This document shows, piece by piece, positions 42,686 through 55,609 of a DNA stretch of 64,000 nt. Source of the DNA: Knoxdaviesia capensis (Eukaryota > Ascomycota > Sordariomycetes > Microascales > Gondwanamycetaceae); the NCBI GenBank assembly GCA_001510575.1, contig LNGK01000011.1, positions 62,001 to 126,000 of the forward strand, read 5' to 3'. A program made the translations under genes and the position numbers. Within the stretch, counting starts at the first letter, position 1. Each line of letters starts with the position of its first letter. The notes beneath the pieces were generated by a model, which searched no databases, had not been told where the DNA came from, and saw only the letters and a program-made list of their open reading frames with translations.

Positions 42686-45186
42686 CCCAAAGTGACAAGA
42701 TGCGCCCGAGCCCGATGCTGTTATTCAGCTGCCTGTGCCTGTGCTGTGTATAGTTTCCCGATCGAGCAATCTACCCTTAGCCACGGCGGTCCTCCAGTAG
42801 CTGCCCGACACTAGCCTGTCGCATGTTGTGCTTCTAGCGGCCATTTTCCCTCCGGCTTGGTGGTTTCCTTTTCAGGGACAAGCGTTGCCCGATTTAGTGG
42901 GCTGAGAGTGCTAGTCTAGCGACGTCGTCGGCGTACTCCTCCTTCCACTCAGGCTGTCCTAGAATCTCAACATTTCGCATGGTGGCGCGGTCCGCTCTTT
43001 GGGATCTCTGTAGTGCCCTTACCCGAAACACCCCTATAACGCTGGACGGTTCCAGCGTGCCGACACAACTGTAGCTATTCCTTAAGGAACTCCGCCTCTT
43101 CCGGCTACTTTTCTTTCCTAATTATCCCCGCGGCTCCTTCCCACACGGATCTCTGTCGTTGAAGGGAGATAATGGACTTATCAACCCCTCGACTGACATT
43201 AAATGCAAGCCGGCGTTCAACGGCAACGTGTACAACTAGAGCCGATTGATTGTGCCGTCAACGATCCCGATACATCTCAGGCGGGTGTTCTATACTATCG
43301 TCGACCTCGCTCAAGTAACGCGCTGGGCCCGTTGTCCGACGATAGGAATCTCGACCATCACGAAGATGAAGATCTTTTTGTGGTTGTCCCACCCAGACCA
43401 AGTACCCATTGTTCAGGACAGCAAAGTCCCCGTGTGTCTGGCCGATTCGCTCTCATAAAGACTTTCTTGACAGCCTATAAGAGCCATAGTTGGGCCCCTC
43501 CCCCCCATAGCATCATTTGTCTTCCGACCATAACGCCACTCCGCCTTTTTCTCCCACCACACACTGCTCACGTCCTAAGAATCCAGGCCCTGTTTCGATT
43601 GGGAAGGCACCGGGTCCCACACGCCCCCCCTCCTGCAGCGAACTCATTGGCCGCTTCCCGCACGTTGTTGGATATGTCGATCGGGAGGCCCATATATTTG
43701 GGAAAATCCCGAAATAAAATGGGAAGTGGTGGTCAAAATACGTCGTTGTCATGATATGGGTGGATGGATATGGTCTTTCCGCTCGGTATCTGCCATGGGA
43801 AGTCACGACACCCTGCACATTACATGGACACATAGGGCTAGATGATGGTCGCCGGCCGCTATCCGAGGGCCATTGTCGGTTGCGGTAGCCCTGTGAAGCC
43901 ATACGTACTTGCTTGTGTATTGCGGACATCCAGAGATACGCACCACTCACTCCCAGGCACATCGACAGATACAAATGCCTTTGAGAGAGAGCTTCGTCTC
44001 GCCCGAAACACCCCTGACTCATCCGTTCCGTAGCCTCAGAGACCCCGAGTCAGAAAGCCTATAAGTGACAAAGTCCACCCACCTCCCCCGGCCTGACAGC
44101 TCCGGGAAGCGAGAGAGAATGGCTCTTATTTTTAGAGGAGACGACTCTTGATTACGGTAAGAGAAAATATCAGTATCTCCGTTGTCCCCGTCGCGTCAGA
44201 GAGACAGACATCCAAAATGTGTGTGTGTGCCCATTATTCATGGATGCAGTAAGCAAGAACACGCGCGCCGCCGAGAGACGAGCGCTGACAGTTCGCTCCT
44301 GACATGGGCCCAGAACGGAAAACCGAAAAGGCCCCACCTGAAGAAAAACCCAAACACCCGAGGAATGACGTCCTCAGGCAAGGATTGCCAGAAAAAGCTT
44401 CTTACCAGCGGATCTGTCATCCTCGCTTAGCCCCTCCCCTCTCCGACGTACCGCGGGACGACGGCTGAGATGCGAGATATGTATCTTTTGGCGTGGGAGA
44501 TGGTGGGGAGGGTACCTTTTTGGGGTTGTTTGTCGCGGTTGCACAGACTGCCACCCAGCATGTTCTCCTCCAGCGTTTCGTGCCTCGGGACGCAAATGGT
44601 ACAGCTGCCTGGACACTCGAAGGCTGGAAAGGCAACTGGAAGGCAAGCCACGCATTCCTCGGGACGCTCTTCATTCCCGTGGTTCACGGCGGTCAGAAGA
44701 ATGACATGCCGAGCTTCGAAGGAGGCAACAGCGAGGACTGGTGACAGTATTCCCGGGTGTGTACTGTACCTTCTCGCTGGTGCCTCACCACGAACGGTAT
44801 GTACTACATACATCTTACGCGTAGCCAGTCAACCTATGCCTGATATCGCAGCGCAGCCTTCATCTGTTGATACACGGTCCTTTCGTGTCTTTGACCCCTT
44901 GTTTTCAGCCTCCCTCCCCCTCTCCCCCTCTCTCTCTCACCTCCCATCCCCTCTCGTGGCCTTATTACCCGAGATCTCCTGTGTCTGTATCCCTTCATCT
45001 CAGTGTACTGAAACACACTACGTGACGTTGTCGCCACCACCACCACCGCCCATCTTCTGTCTCTCGTCTCTTGTCTGCAGATTGTTGCCACCCGGTTTCT
45101 CCTGGTCTTGCAAGTTGGTCGCCTCTGGTGCTCTGGACCAGGGGCCTACTCGACTGAAGAATCCTTCCCTACCACCACCGCCAATG

Positions 45187-45233
45187 AAGCACGCACACAC
45201 TCTTACACATACACACACACATACACACACTCA
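45187..45233. repeat. Imperfect (CA)n repeat
   Basis: CA-rich tract with TA interruptions in intergenic DNA. Confidence 0.85.
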
Positions 45234-48200
45234 TCAGGACTTAACAGCTCACATTAGACCGGCCAGCAAGCAAAGCAAACAGGCGAGACAGACAGACAGA
45301 CAGAGTCTGGCCGTGTCCCTTGCGGCCCGGACAACGAACCAACAGCTCACCAACAAGAGAAACCACAACCAACGAACGATACATGCATCAAAAGCAGTAT
45401 GTCAATCCTACGTAAACCCCCCGCGTGTTGCTTGTCTCTTTTTATTTTTTTTTCTTTCTTTTTTAGGGTTCTGGCGTGGTTTCGCGGTTCTCTCCCACGC
45501 TCCAACGCTCCCAATATGCCTGATTTGCACTGTCGTCGCCTTTCCTCCCGCCTCCGATTTGCAATCCATGCCAAATCAGACACAGCCTGCGTTCCAGCTT
45601 CCCGCCGTCTTCCGTGTTCTCCGCGGCTGGATTTCTGGCTTTTGGTGTATTTTTGGGGTCCTGAGCGCCCGTTCTCACTCCCCCCCCCCATCGGCTTTTG
45701 CACACGCTCGATGAACCTTCGGGGGTAAGAGAGAAAACCTCCCAACTCGGCGACGGTGTTGCACCAGGCCCGCATGCACACATGACTGGCGAAGAGGATC
45801 TGGACTTCTGGGACCCCGGGGTTTGCGATTCATCTGATTTGAGCCGCTTTCCCCCCCCTCTACCATCCTCTGGCCTCGGTCCTCTGGGTTCGATGTTTGT
45901 CCGGCTCTACTGTATCACTCACTGTACGGTATGGTATGTAAACGCACATATGTATTCCTGAGGGCCCGATGGAGTCAAATCGGCGGTCAAACAGTGAAAT
46001 TAGCTGGCCAGGGGAGTCATGTGTGAGACTGTGAGACCGTAGAGAAAAAAAAAGGAGACATCGACCAGCTTTAGAGGATCAAGACACGAGAGACACACGG
46101 GCTGCTGGGGCCATCTGTCCGAGCTTTACGCCGGAACACAAGAAAGAAGAATCATCATCGTCTCACCACCAAGTGGACCAGTGATCCATCCTGGCCGTCT
46201 CGTTAGTGGTGCTTGTACCCGCACGCAACTCTGAACGATCCAGTCTCGTCTCGACACGACAGCTGGCCGGCCATCCAACCACACCCACACAGTACTGGAC
46301 AGTCCACTACACAGACCCAGACTCACCCAAGCAGCGTTCCCGGGGGCCCTGGTCTAGGCCGGGCTCCTCCCATGTGGTTTTAGGCCTCTAACAGCGGCGT
46401 GCCCAGCGAGACGGCGTGACAAGTTAGTGAGTGTAGTAGTGTTAGAGTGAGTGGGTGATGGGTGAGTGGGTGAGTGAAGTGGGCTGGCTATATCTTGGGT
46501 CGATATATCAAAAAAGAAAGAGAGAAGAAAAGAAATAGGGCCATACAAAAAAAAAGGGATCCATGGGCTCGCTCTGGATTTATCATGTTGCATGTTGTGG
46601 CGTGATGCCATTCGCCCACTTTGGTGGAGAAGTGCGAGAGAGAGTGTGTGTGGTTGGTTGATTATTGGTGGTTCCTTTTATATCTATATGTTTATATTTT
46701 TTATATTTTTTATTCTTTTTTCTATCCCCAAGACCCAAGACGTCCAGAAGTTCTGAGCTCATATCATCTCTCCTTCCTGTCGTCGTGTATTCCATTATTT
46801 ATTCCATGATATCATTTCTTTTTCATATATCATTTCTTTTTCTTTTTCTATTTTATTTCTATTTTCCTTTTCTTGGGACCGCATCACTTCATCCTCTTTC
46901 CCATTGGCCGTCATCCCGTTTCCCCTCTCCACCTTCTTCCATTTCCACTTCCACAAACACTGACCACTGACTCCGTTACAATGCATCCTTCGACCTCTCC
47001 TTTCTTCCTGTTTCCGGATATCACAGCCTAGTGTCTGCGTTTTACCCCTCACAACAAAAACACCAACAAACACAACCATCCCGTCCGTTCGACTCCCCCT
47101 AACTGTCTGTCCGTTTGCCCTGCTCCGGTTTTCTTTGCCTGCTTTCCGGATGGCTCTTCCGGAACGGGTCGTCATGCCGCCAGCCAACCGACCCGTGGAG
47201 ACTTTTTTCTCCATGCGTACATACATATATCAGCATCTTGTTTGTTGTCCGCCTCTTCTTATCACCCTTTTGAGCCTTGTAGTTCTAGCCCTTGTGGCCC
47301 CATCGTATCCTGCGCCGAAAGCCGTTGGTGGGAAGAAGTCGTATTGAGCCGGACACGGCTCTCATCTTGGCCAAACAGGAGAGAATTCTGCCAAACGGCC
47401 GTTGGGCTGGGCATTTCCTCTTTCTTTTTTTCTGGCTGTTGTTGCTGACTCTCCGTGTTTGGTTGGGCCGAGAGCACGTCCTGACCTGGGACACATACAC
47501 ACACACATACACACACAGCCTAAAAGCCCGGAAAAAGAATAAGACGACAAAGAAGAAGTCCCTCTGTCTCTGTGTCTACATGTGTCTCCGTCCAGCTCAT
47601 ATGCCTCTCTTCGCCAGTCCTGGTCCAACCCAAGCCGCGGAACCCCAACAGAGACTTCGTCCCCGCCGAACGACTGACGACAAGAAACAAGAAAAGCGGA
47701 GGTATCACACACTCACACATGTACAACATCCTGTTTGGGAGAGAACGAAACTGCCCGTTGTCGGGCGGCCTTATGAGGAGATCTGGCGTCCAGACACATC
47801 CCCCGTCTTTCTGTCTGTATATATGTCCAGGTTTCATGTACGTGCCTCCAGTCGTTATGTGTGTCCCAACCCGATATCAACCAAGGTTGCCTGCCTCTGC
47901 GTCGGCATGAGCGCTTTGTTTTTCTCTCTCCTGGTCCGAGAAAATGACCAAACTAGTGTTCCCGTCGAGCGGGGAAGAGAGAGCTCTGGAGTGCATGCAA
48001 CCTCTCCAAGCTCATCCTCATCCTGCTGCTGCCGCTGCTGCTGCTGCTGCCCAAAGCTATGCCAGAGCGGTTTAGCCCGGATCCGCGGGGTGCTGGCACA
48101 GTCTCTTTGCTTTCGTATCTGCAAGCTCTGCATGCTATGTCTCGGGTGTCCCAATAGAGAGAAAAAACCCCCAGAGGACGAGACGAACGGTAACGACACT

Positions 48201-50740
48201 GCACATACCGCCGCCCGGGTTTCATCCCCCAGCACCCAGCAGCCAGCCGTGACGGCGTACTCCACTCCTCCTTGTCTTTGGGCAGCTCTCTCGTATGCAC
48301 ATACTTCCTCCGCCACACGCGCCTCTATCTGCGTGTATATATATATATATGTGTGTGTGTGCTATTGTATACAGACGTGCATGTGTGTGTGAGAGAGAGA
48401 GAGAGCGGCCGATGTACGCACCTCAGCTTGCACCAGCCGGAAACACACAACCACAACGAAGCGAGAGGCCTTTGCAGCCCAAATAAAGACAACAAGGGGG
48501 GAACCACAAGGTAACCCACCAAGCCCAGCGTAGTCTGTGTCCCCCCGAAGCGAGAGTAGACGGACCCAAAACAACAAAAAAGACAACCACTTCTAGTCGA
48601 GGAATCCATTCCGTGCGGCGTACGACCCTGCCCACTGCATTGTCCAATGCTACACCAGCAGAGCAAAGCGTTGGGTCCGAAGAGAAAAGGCACTTTGGCC
48701 AGAAAGCAAGAGCCTCTCTCTCTCTCTGTGCGGCTCTTGCACAATGTCCCCTCGTGCTACCTGTCGACGGAATGGTAGAGAAGATCACATGGCGCGGTGC
48801 TGGAGATCTTATTCGCGCACATCTGGGGGGGCACATGGAGCCCACTGGAGCAGCGAGGCCGTGATAGTAGGACACAAGGGGGGGGGCACGACGGCTGGAT
48901 CCCACGTAGAACACAGACACGAGACGGAATCTGCTCAGGCGAGAGGCGAGAGACACAAGCACACACACACTCACTCACTCACGCCCAAGCCAGTAGTCCA
49001 GACTCGCAGAAAACAACCCGGAAGACGAGGAGAAGCACTAGAAGGACTGTACCCCCAGCCCACGGACACCCATTCCCGACCCTTTCCGTCCGTGTCCCCT
49101 CCCGTCCCCCAAACATCAACACTGTATGCCCGCGTCGGCCGCTTTAGAACAACACCGGGCCAATGGCGTGGTGGTTTGCATGTGACCAGACAACCACAGC
49201 GGAACAAAGCTGGACGAAAGCCCGAAGATTGCCTAAGAAGGTTGCCCTAAGGCCAACCAGCCCAAGCCAAGACGGAAGGGAAGGGGAAGAAGGACACAGC
49301 CGCTGTCCGCTCCTTCCCTCCCTAGCCTTCCGACCCGGCCTTCCGACCCGGGCCCGGCGAACGGCGGGGACCCGCTTTTTCTTTGTCTCCCCCTCCCCCA
49401 ATCAGACAAGCGTTCCCCCCTCCCAGACACTGAACATCGCCGTCTTCAAGATGCCCCAGTAGACATTTACGAGTGTTCTTGGTCTTTCCTCCGTCAACTT
49501 CATCAAAAAAAATCCGAATACCTTGTCGTGTACATACAACCAGAACAGCATGCCCGCAGTTTCCACCTTTTTTTTCCGGGACACCTTCGGCACCATCGGG
49601 AACCCCCCCCCAGCACTCCAGCACCAACAGCGGGCGTTCCGAGCCAGCAGAGACATGGCCCTGAGACTCATGCCCGGCTCTTTCCCCCTACACCCAACTC
49701 TGTATCAGGTAGAAGCAGGTTCTATATTTCCATCTCGGCCCCGTGCTTCTTGCCCTTCTTCGTCCTTGTCCACTCGCTCAACCCTTGGTTTCCAAGTTTC
49801 TTTTCTCTCTATTTTGGGTGACCTGCAGAGAGCCATGGGGCAGACGAAACACACTGCTGGGCATCTTAACGAGGCCCGCAAAACCTGGCTCAATGTTTGC
49901 TCGCTTGGTAGATTAACCGCCACCACAAACACCGTTCCCCTTCTCGGAAGCCGGGAGGATTCCTCGCAGTGGATCACCAGCAGCCATATCAGGAACTCTT
50001 CGCACCCCAGAGACTGCTCACGTGGGGGGAAAGTGCATCCAAGAATAGGCTGTGATGGCTCCGAGGAAAAGACGATTCCGGGAACCAGCCACCACAGAAA
50101 ACACCGGGGAAAGCAGAGCCAAGGCAGCCGTGGCTTACACGCCGTTGGTTCGAAGGACGCCGCAAACTTACTCGGAGGGGGGAAGCCAATCTCCATAGAT
50201 TAACCAACCCGGTGATGTTAGTGAGAGTGATGATGATGAATGCATTCTCTCGCCCTCCACTTCTATGCACCTGCTTCCCACGCTTTAGGAACGTGTCTTC
50301 TGGTCAGCCACATGATCCGGATTTCCCCCTTCAGCTTACACGACGTTGTGTCGTGGCGGATTAACCCTAATCAATATTTCGTAGATTACCACCCACACCG
50401 GCCTTGGCTCCTCTTCTCCAGAACATTCCAAGCATATATTGCGTCCGTATATGACATCTACTGCCCATGAGGGGGAACACAATCATCCGAAGATTCCATT
50501 GCCACGAGGGTAAGAACACCCACTCACAAGAGCAGATATAAATTTTTTTCTATTTTTTTTTTCAAAAGGCCCCATCTCGACAGTAACTCGGCAGATGCAG
50601 GAATCTGAAATACCTTCTGTCATCACGCCAGACACACACATCTCCGAGCCCTCGACGTCCCTTCCTCGTGAACCTCCCCGAAAGCTGCCGCTCGGGTCTT
50701 GGGTCCGCATCACCAGACCCTTGCCGGAAAACCCCAAACC

Positions 50741-50776
50741 CCAAACCCCCCCCNNNNNNNNNNCCCCCCCCCCCCC

Positions 50777-50808
<32 letters not shown>
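50741..50808. other. Assembly gap flanked by homopolymers
   Basis: Ten N (50754-50763) lie inside a C run that continues to 50777 and is followed by 31 A (50778-50808). Homopolymer sequence probably broke the assembly; true length is unknown. Frames across this point are unreliable. Confidence 0.95.
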
Positions 50809-50810
<2 letters not shown>

Positions 50811-51960
50811 AAAGACACGAAGTGAAAAATTCACCAAAAATTTGAAATCATGCATGCATACCATCGCCTCTTGCCCCCCACGGAGAAAATGTCTGAAGAT
50901 CCTCCGCAACCCAACCTGCAAGACGACGAAAAACTTTTATTTCGTGGGTCCTAGCTTCTTCTCTGCTATCCTTGGTGTCCCCCATCGCGTGATACCGCAC
51001 AGTAAATCTCCCCATCCCAACCAACCAACCATACCACCACTACACACTCTACAGCCCGCTTCTAAGATGCTGACCCCCGCCGCTGAACGCCGATGTACGT
51101 ACGTGGGGAAACTAATCGTCCAGGGAAGGATTCAGTCCCCTCTCTTCTCAACATGTCTTTCTTTTTCTGCTGCTTGCTCGTCTTACTGCATCGAGGGACG
51201 GGTTGGGTTGCATCTGCATGCCTCTTCGTCTGAAAATCTTCTCTTCTATCCCGCAACTGTAACATCGCGTAGAGGGGCAAAAAAAAAAGGAAGAAAAAAA
51301 CTTATTCGATATATTATCACTTGACTCTAGCCCGTTCAGCCGTCTCTCCGTTTTGAACCTGCTGTAGCCGGCGATGTTACATTCACGCTGATCCACCGAC
51401 AGACTAGGGTTACGTGGCTCACAACCCTAATTGCTGTTAGTCTCATGAGACTTACACCACTACAAAACGATGACAGAAAGAGAGAGTTCCATATAATTCT
51501 AGTGATCTGAATAAAAAAAAAATGGACAGGACACGAAAAAAAGCAACAAAAACTATTAAAGTAAGACCCAAAGAGTTTTTTAAGAAGACACAAAGAAAAG
51601 GAAAAGGGTGAACTCTGTTCAAGAAGCAAAGAGGAAACACGAAGACAAGCTCTGTAGAATGCAATAAAAACAGTTATCTACTAATCTGGGTCCTCCATGA
51701 TATGATTGATGGTCGTCTCATATGGACAAGGAGAGTCACAGACGAAAACAACCAGCAGAACAGAACATGCATCAACGGTAATGTGAATATGCTCAAGGAG
51801 GGGGAACGAATAAGGGCAATTCGGGGAGACAAAAAAAAGACGAGGCCCGGCAACTCCAGGCCTAGTAAACAGGAAAGACAAAAGACACACCAGAAGTTGA
51901 AAGCACCGTCATGCACGAGGCCTGCATATGGATTCCCTGGAACCAAGATAGGAAAATCCT

Positions 51961-54900
51961 TCAGTTCCATCCAAGCCAGCTCCGCGGCATCACTCGCCAA
52001 ATCTTGACCTCACCAGACCGCAGATCATCCAGCTTGAAGCTCTCCAGCTTCACCTTCTTGCCGTCACGGCCCTGCTCCCACGCCCGCACCTTCTTCTTCG
52101 TGCCGTCCCACTCCGCAACCACCGCCACGTGGTCCGGCTTACCGATCTCCACCGAGTACTTGGCGTGCATCGCGCCGTGCTTGCCCTGGAACTTGGCACT
52201 GCGGATCGACAGGATGTCACCCGCCCGGATCTGGTCGTTCTGCTGCGTCGACGCATTGGCGAGGTTCGCATACACCAGCGCGCCAAACGCCCGCGTGCCC
52301 ACCGGCTTCAGCGCATCGTTGAACGGCTTCAGCAACTCCGTAATCAGGCCCTGCGGTGTTCCGTCGCCCACCACCGTGTCCTTGCGCGCGGTGACTGATT
52401 CCGAAATGGACCGTCCAAATCGCTCGTACGAATCTTCCAGTTGGTCTTGGCGCAGAGCTCTCGGCGGCGGCTCGTGTCGCTGTTCCACATCCACATCCGA
52501 CGGGTCGTACGGGTCAAAGCGAACCGTAAGGATTGTCTGCGAATAGTCCTGGAACAGAACATGCACCGCTCGCGTAATGATCGTCTTGGCGCCGCGATTG
52601 GTCGACGTGGACTCCTCCGTCTCAAAGTACAAGTCCTTGCGTCCTTGGAACACCGGTGGAACCTGGTTCGGCTGTCTCCACCACCCGTTTTGGATAGCAA
52701 CATCAACGTCATTGGCAATGAATCCTGCTTCCATGGAGGGCCGAGTGACGTCCATCGACCGCCGCACCCCTTGGAGGCTGCGCGAGATATCCATCGACTG
52801 GCGCAGGGGGACCGCCGCGTGACGGCCGCCTCCGGGAGTCGTGGTGGAGCCGCTAGGTCCAGGCGTGTCACCGCCGAAGTAGTCTTCCTCTTCAATCTTG
52901 GGGGTTCTTCCGGCATATCCACTGGTGAAGTTGGAGCTTTGTCGTCGGTTGGTGTAGTTGAACGGCTCAATTTCCTCCTTCTCGGATGTGTCCGACGCCT
53001 CCTTTCCTGGAGGAGGAGGTGGCGGAGGGGCACGTGGAGCATCCATCGATCGTCGGTTGCTTGTGGGAATCGGTGGTGGCGCTTGCTGGCTGGGAATTTG
53101 GGGCGGCGCCATCCGAGGAGGGGCCGCCTGTGGAACCGGCGGCGGCGGAGGCATTGACGACGGCACATCAGTATCATCCAAGCTAGACTCCCGTCCGTGC
53201 GATCGGAGAGCATCCTTGTGGGGGGCTGACGACGCGATGTCGGTATCATAATCGCCATCATACTCGGTGACCTCTTCCTCTTCTTCGTCGTCATCGTATT
53301 TGTTCGTCGGCCGCGGCGGCGCTGCCGGTGGAGGCGGAGGAGGTCCAGCCGGCCGGCCAGAAGGCACCGGCGGCGGTGCTCCTGGAATTGGAGGAGGCGG
53401 AGGCGGCCGGCTAATTCGCTTCGCTGATGCTGACGTTGGCGACGTGGGACTTGTGGCATCTGGAACAACTGGCGGAGGAGCAGCCACTGGGGGTAGTGGC
53501 GGAATCCGGGGGGGCGCAGCGGTCGTAGGGGAAGAGGGGGGGAGAGGGGGTGGACCGCGGGTGACGGGAGGTGGACTGGCAGTATCTGGGCGCGCATCTG
53601 ATTCGATCTCATCGTCCGATTCTGATCCAGTCGACAGAGGCTTGGCCTCACCAGTGGGTGGCAGGGGCGGGGGGCGGGCTGAGAATGGACCACGGTGTTA
53701 GTTTTCCGCATGGTCGTGCAAACACATATCTTGAAGACTAGGCTGGGCAATACATACATTCTGTGGGAATCGGAGGGGGGACTGGGCGTCCAGTAGGGAC
53801 AGGAGGCGCTATTAGGTTCAATCACGTTAGCAAGGTTCCATCCCTTTTATAGCTCAGAGCCGTTAACTTACGGGCAGGAACTGAACGAGCAGGCGGAGTG
53901 GCCTCATCTTCATCCTCAGAGTCATCTCTCGGCGCGGCAGCCGGGATCGGAGGAGCAGCGGCAGAAATCGGCGAAGAAAGGGCCGGTTCGGGTTCAGCAT
54001 GATCCGTAGACCGCCGGGGTAACGATATGCCAGGAAGAGCCATCATGCCGGGAATTGGCACAGGGGGTGCAGCCCGGGAGACCGGGGTGGGCGCGTCATC
54101 GTCGTTATCCTCCGCTGCCTTTTCCTTAACAGGCTTCTTCTTTTTCGCCGCTGTGGGGGCCATGGGGATCATCGGCGCGCCGAACATGCCGGCCATGCCC
54201 ATGCCACCGCTCATCTTGGCCATTCTGGCACGAAGCTCCTCTTTCCGACGAACTTCAGGATCCACATCCTCTTCTTCCTCCTCCTCCTCCTCCTCTTCTT
54301 CCTGGTCATCATTGTTCTCCGGCTCGGGGGCCTTCTCTTGGACCTTGGCTGGTTTCGCGTGGGGCGGCGGGTCACGGGGTTTAGCAGGTGAGCGTTCATC
54401 GCTATCGTCACGCTCGGTGACATCATCCAAGCCCTCGGTGGTATCTCCAGCGCCAGACATGTCGGCATCATTCGCATCGGTGAACGATTCCGGGGGGCCC
54501 TTGGACGACTTTCTCCGCGGCGGAGGAGGGATACGCGACGTTGCCGGCTCATCAGCCGAACTGGAACCTCCGAAGTCGGTCACAGGAATGGCGGTGTGGG
54601 TGGGCTCAGTCTCAGCGGCTGGCTCAGCCGGTTCGACAGGTTCGATGCGCTTCTTCGGCGGCGGCGGCTTCTTCGCCTTCTCCTTCTTTGACGCAATCTC
54701 GGCGTGGCGATGGGCAGCCTCCATCTGTTGGCGCTGGAGGAGGGCAATGCGCTCTTTCAGGCTGGTTGGCTTCGGCTGGTCCTCGTCGACAGCCTCGGTA
54801 GAAACAGGAACGAGCCCAGCTTTCGCAGCAGCATCTTGAGCTTCCGTCTCTTGCTCCTTTATCTCTGGATCCTCATCGCGGCGGTAGATCTTGGTAACCG

Positions 54901-55609
54901 GGACCTCAGCACGGGGTGGGGCCACAAACGCATCCCGGCTCGGGGGAGGCGGCACGAACGGCTTCTTGACGAACGATGACGCTCCGGCGGGTTTGAAAGG
55001 GACGACGGGCGCGGCGCCAGCCCGATTAAAGGCGGCAATGCGGTCTTTAAACGAGCTAGGCTTCTCGGAAACTGGGGGAGGGCTTCCACCAGAGGCAGGC
55101 TTCGGATGTGAGGCGGCAAGCTTAGCGGCAGGTGGGGAGGTAGATTTCGTGACAGGTGGCAAACGTTTCGGCGAGGTCGGCTCTTCGGAGTGCACGAGTT
55201 TGGACTCGGGAGATTTGGGGAGTGCGGGGACGGCGGCAGGCGCGGGAACCGGAACCGGAACGGGGGCAGCAGCTGGGGCGGGAGCTGCAGCTGCCACAGG
55301 GGCTGGAGGGCGGGGCGGAGTTTCCTCTTCGACAGCATGGGCCTTCGGCGAAAGCTCCTCATCCTGATGATCCTTTTTCGCGCGTCTTACCGGGCGAGGC
55401 GGGGCTGTTGGCTCGTACTTCTCGACAAAGTTGCGGGGGAAGATTCCCTCAACCTTCTGGCCGGCGTCATCGGTGTACTCTCCAAAGTACCATTCGTCAT
55501 CCTCCTCGGCGGTAACGGTGATGATTTGGCCGAGGGAAAACTGCAGGTCGTCATCGTGTGGAGACGAATAATCGAATACCGCCTTCACTCGGAAAGGCAG
55601 GCCGGTCAT
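51961..55609 (-). CDS. BBC1: SH3-domain actin-patch protein, BBC1/MTI1-like
   Basis: Three minus-strand exons, 55609..53872, 53808..53758 and 53678..51961, giving 1168 residues. The introns (63 and 79 bp, GTAAGT and GTATGT donors) keep frame and fall inside a Pro-rich region. Residues 4-68 form an SH3 domain: KAVFDY, EDDEWYFGEY, GIFPRNFVEKY. A long disordered region follows with Lys/Pro blocks, an uninterrupted Glu run (EEEEEEEEEEE, about 448-458), a Met/Gly-rich segment and many polyproline stretches. The last 250 residues are folded and conserved (GWWRQPNQVPPVF, AVHVLFQDYSQTILTVRFDPYD, AMHAKYSVEIGKPDHVAVVAEW). Bbc1 binds type I myosin tails and restrains Arp2/3-driven actin assembly at endocytic patches. 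It shares its roughly 1.7 kb upstream region with the divergent RTR1 gene. Confidence 0.9.

Larger units (their letters stand above)
41001..51960. other. Gene-poor region, 11 kb
   Basis: I find no gene with a recognisable domain here. Large parts (44.8-50.4 kb) are C/T-rich on the plus strand, which makes long stop-free frames by composition (44470-45714 and 47292-48392). Contents: (GACA)n at 42657-42684 and 45284-45300, CA-rich repeats near 45187-45233, GTACTGTAC at 44761, a GTGAGTGG-type repeat at 46447-46476, telobox motifs at 50363, 51403 and 51423, and a sequence gap at 50754-50763. A small ATG-started frame (47150-47347, 65 codons) has one hydrophobic segment. A long noncoding transcript or a divergent multi-exon gene is possible. 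Confidence 0.45.

Noticed and set aside
43022..44015. 14-bp direct repeat CCCGAAACACCCCT at 43022-43035 and 44002-44015, suspected as LTR ends
   Set aside because: No flanking homology or element structure; a repeated 14-mer is expected by chance in 64 kb.
47292..48392. 366-codon plus-strand frame
   Set aside because: Low-complexity composition (TG/CA and CT tracts), no domain, no splice or codon support.
52344..53825. 493-codon minus-strand frame overlapping BBC1
   Set aside because: A +1 shadow of the Pro-rich BBC1 exon; the spliced frame gives conserved protein while this gives Arg/His-rich text.
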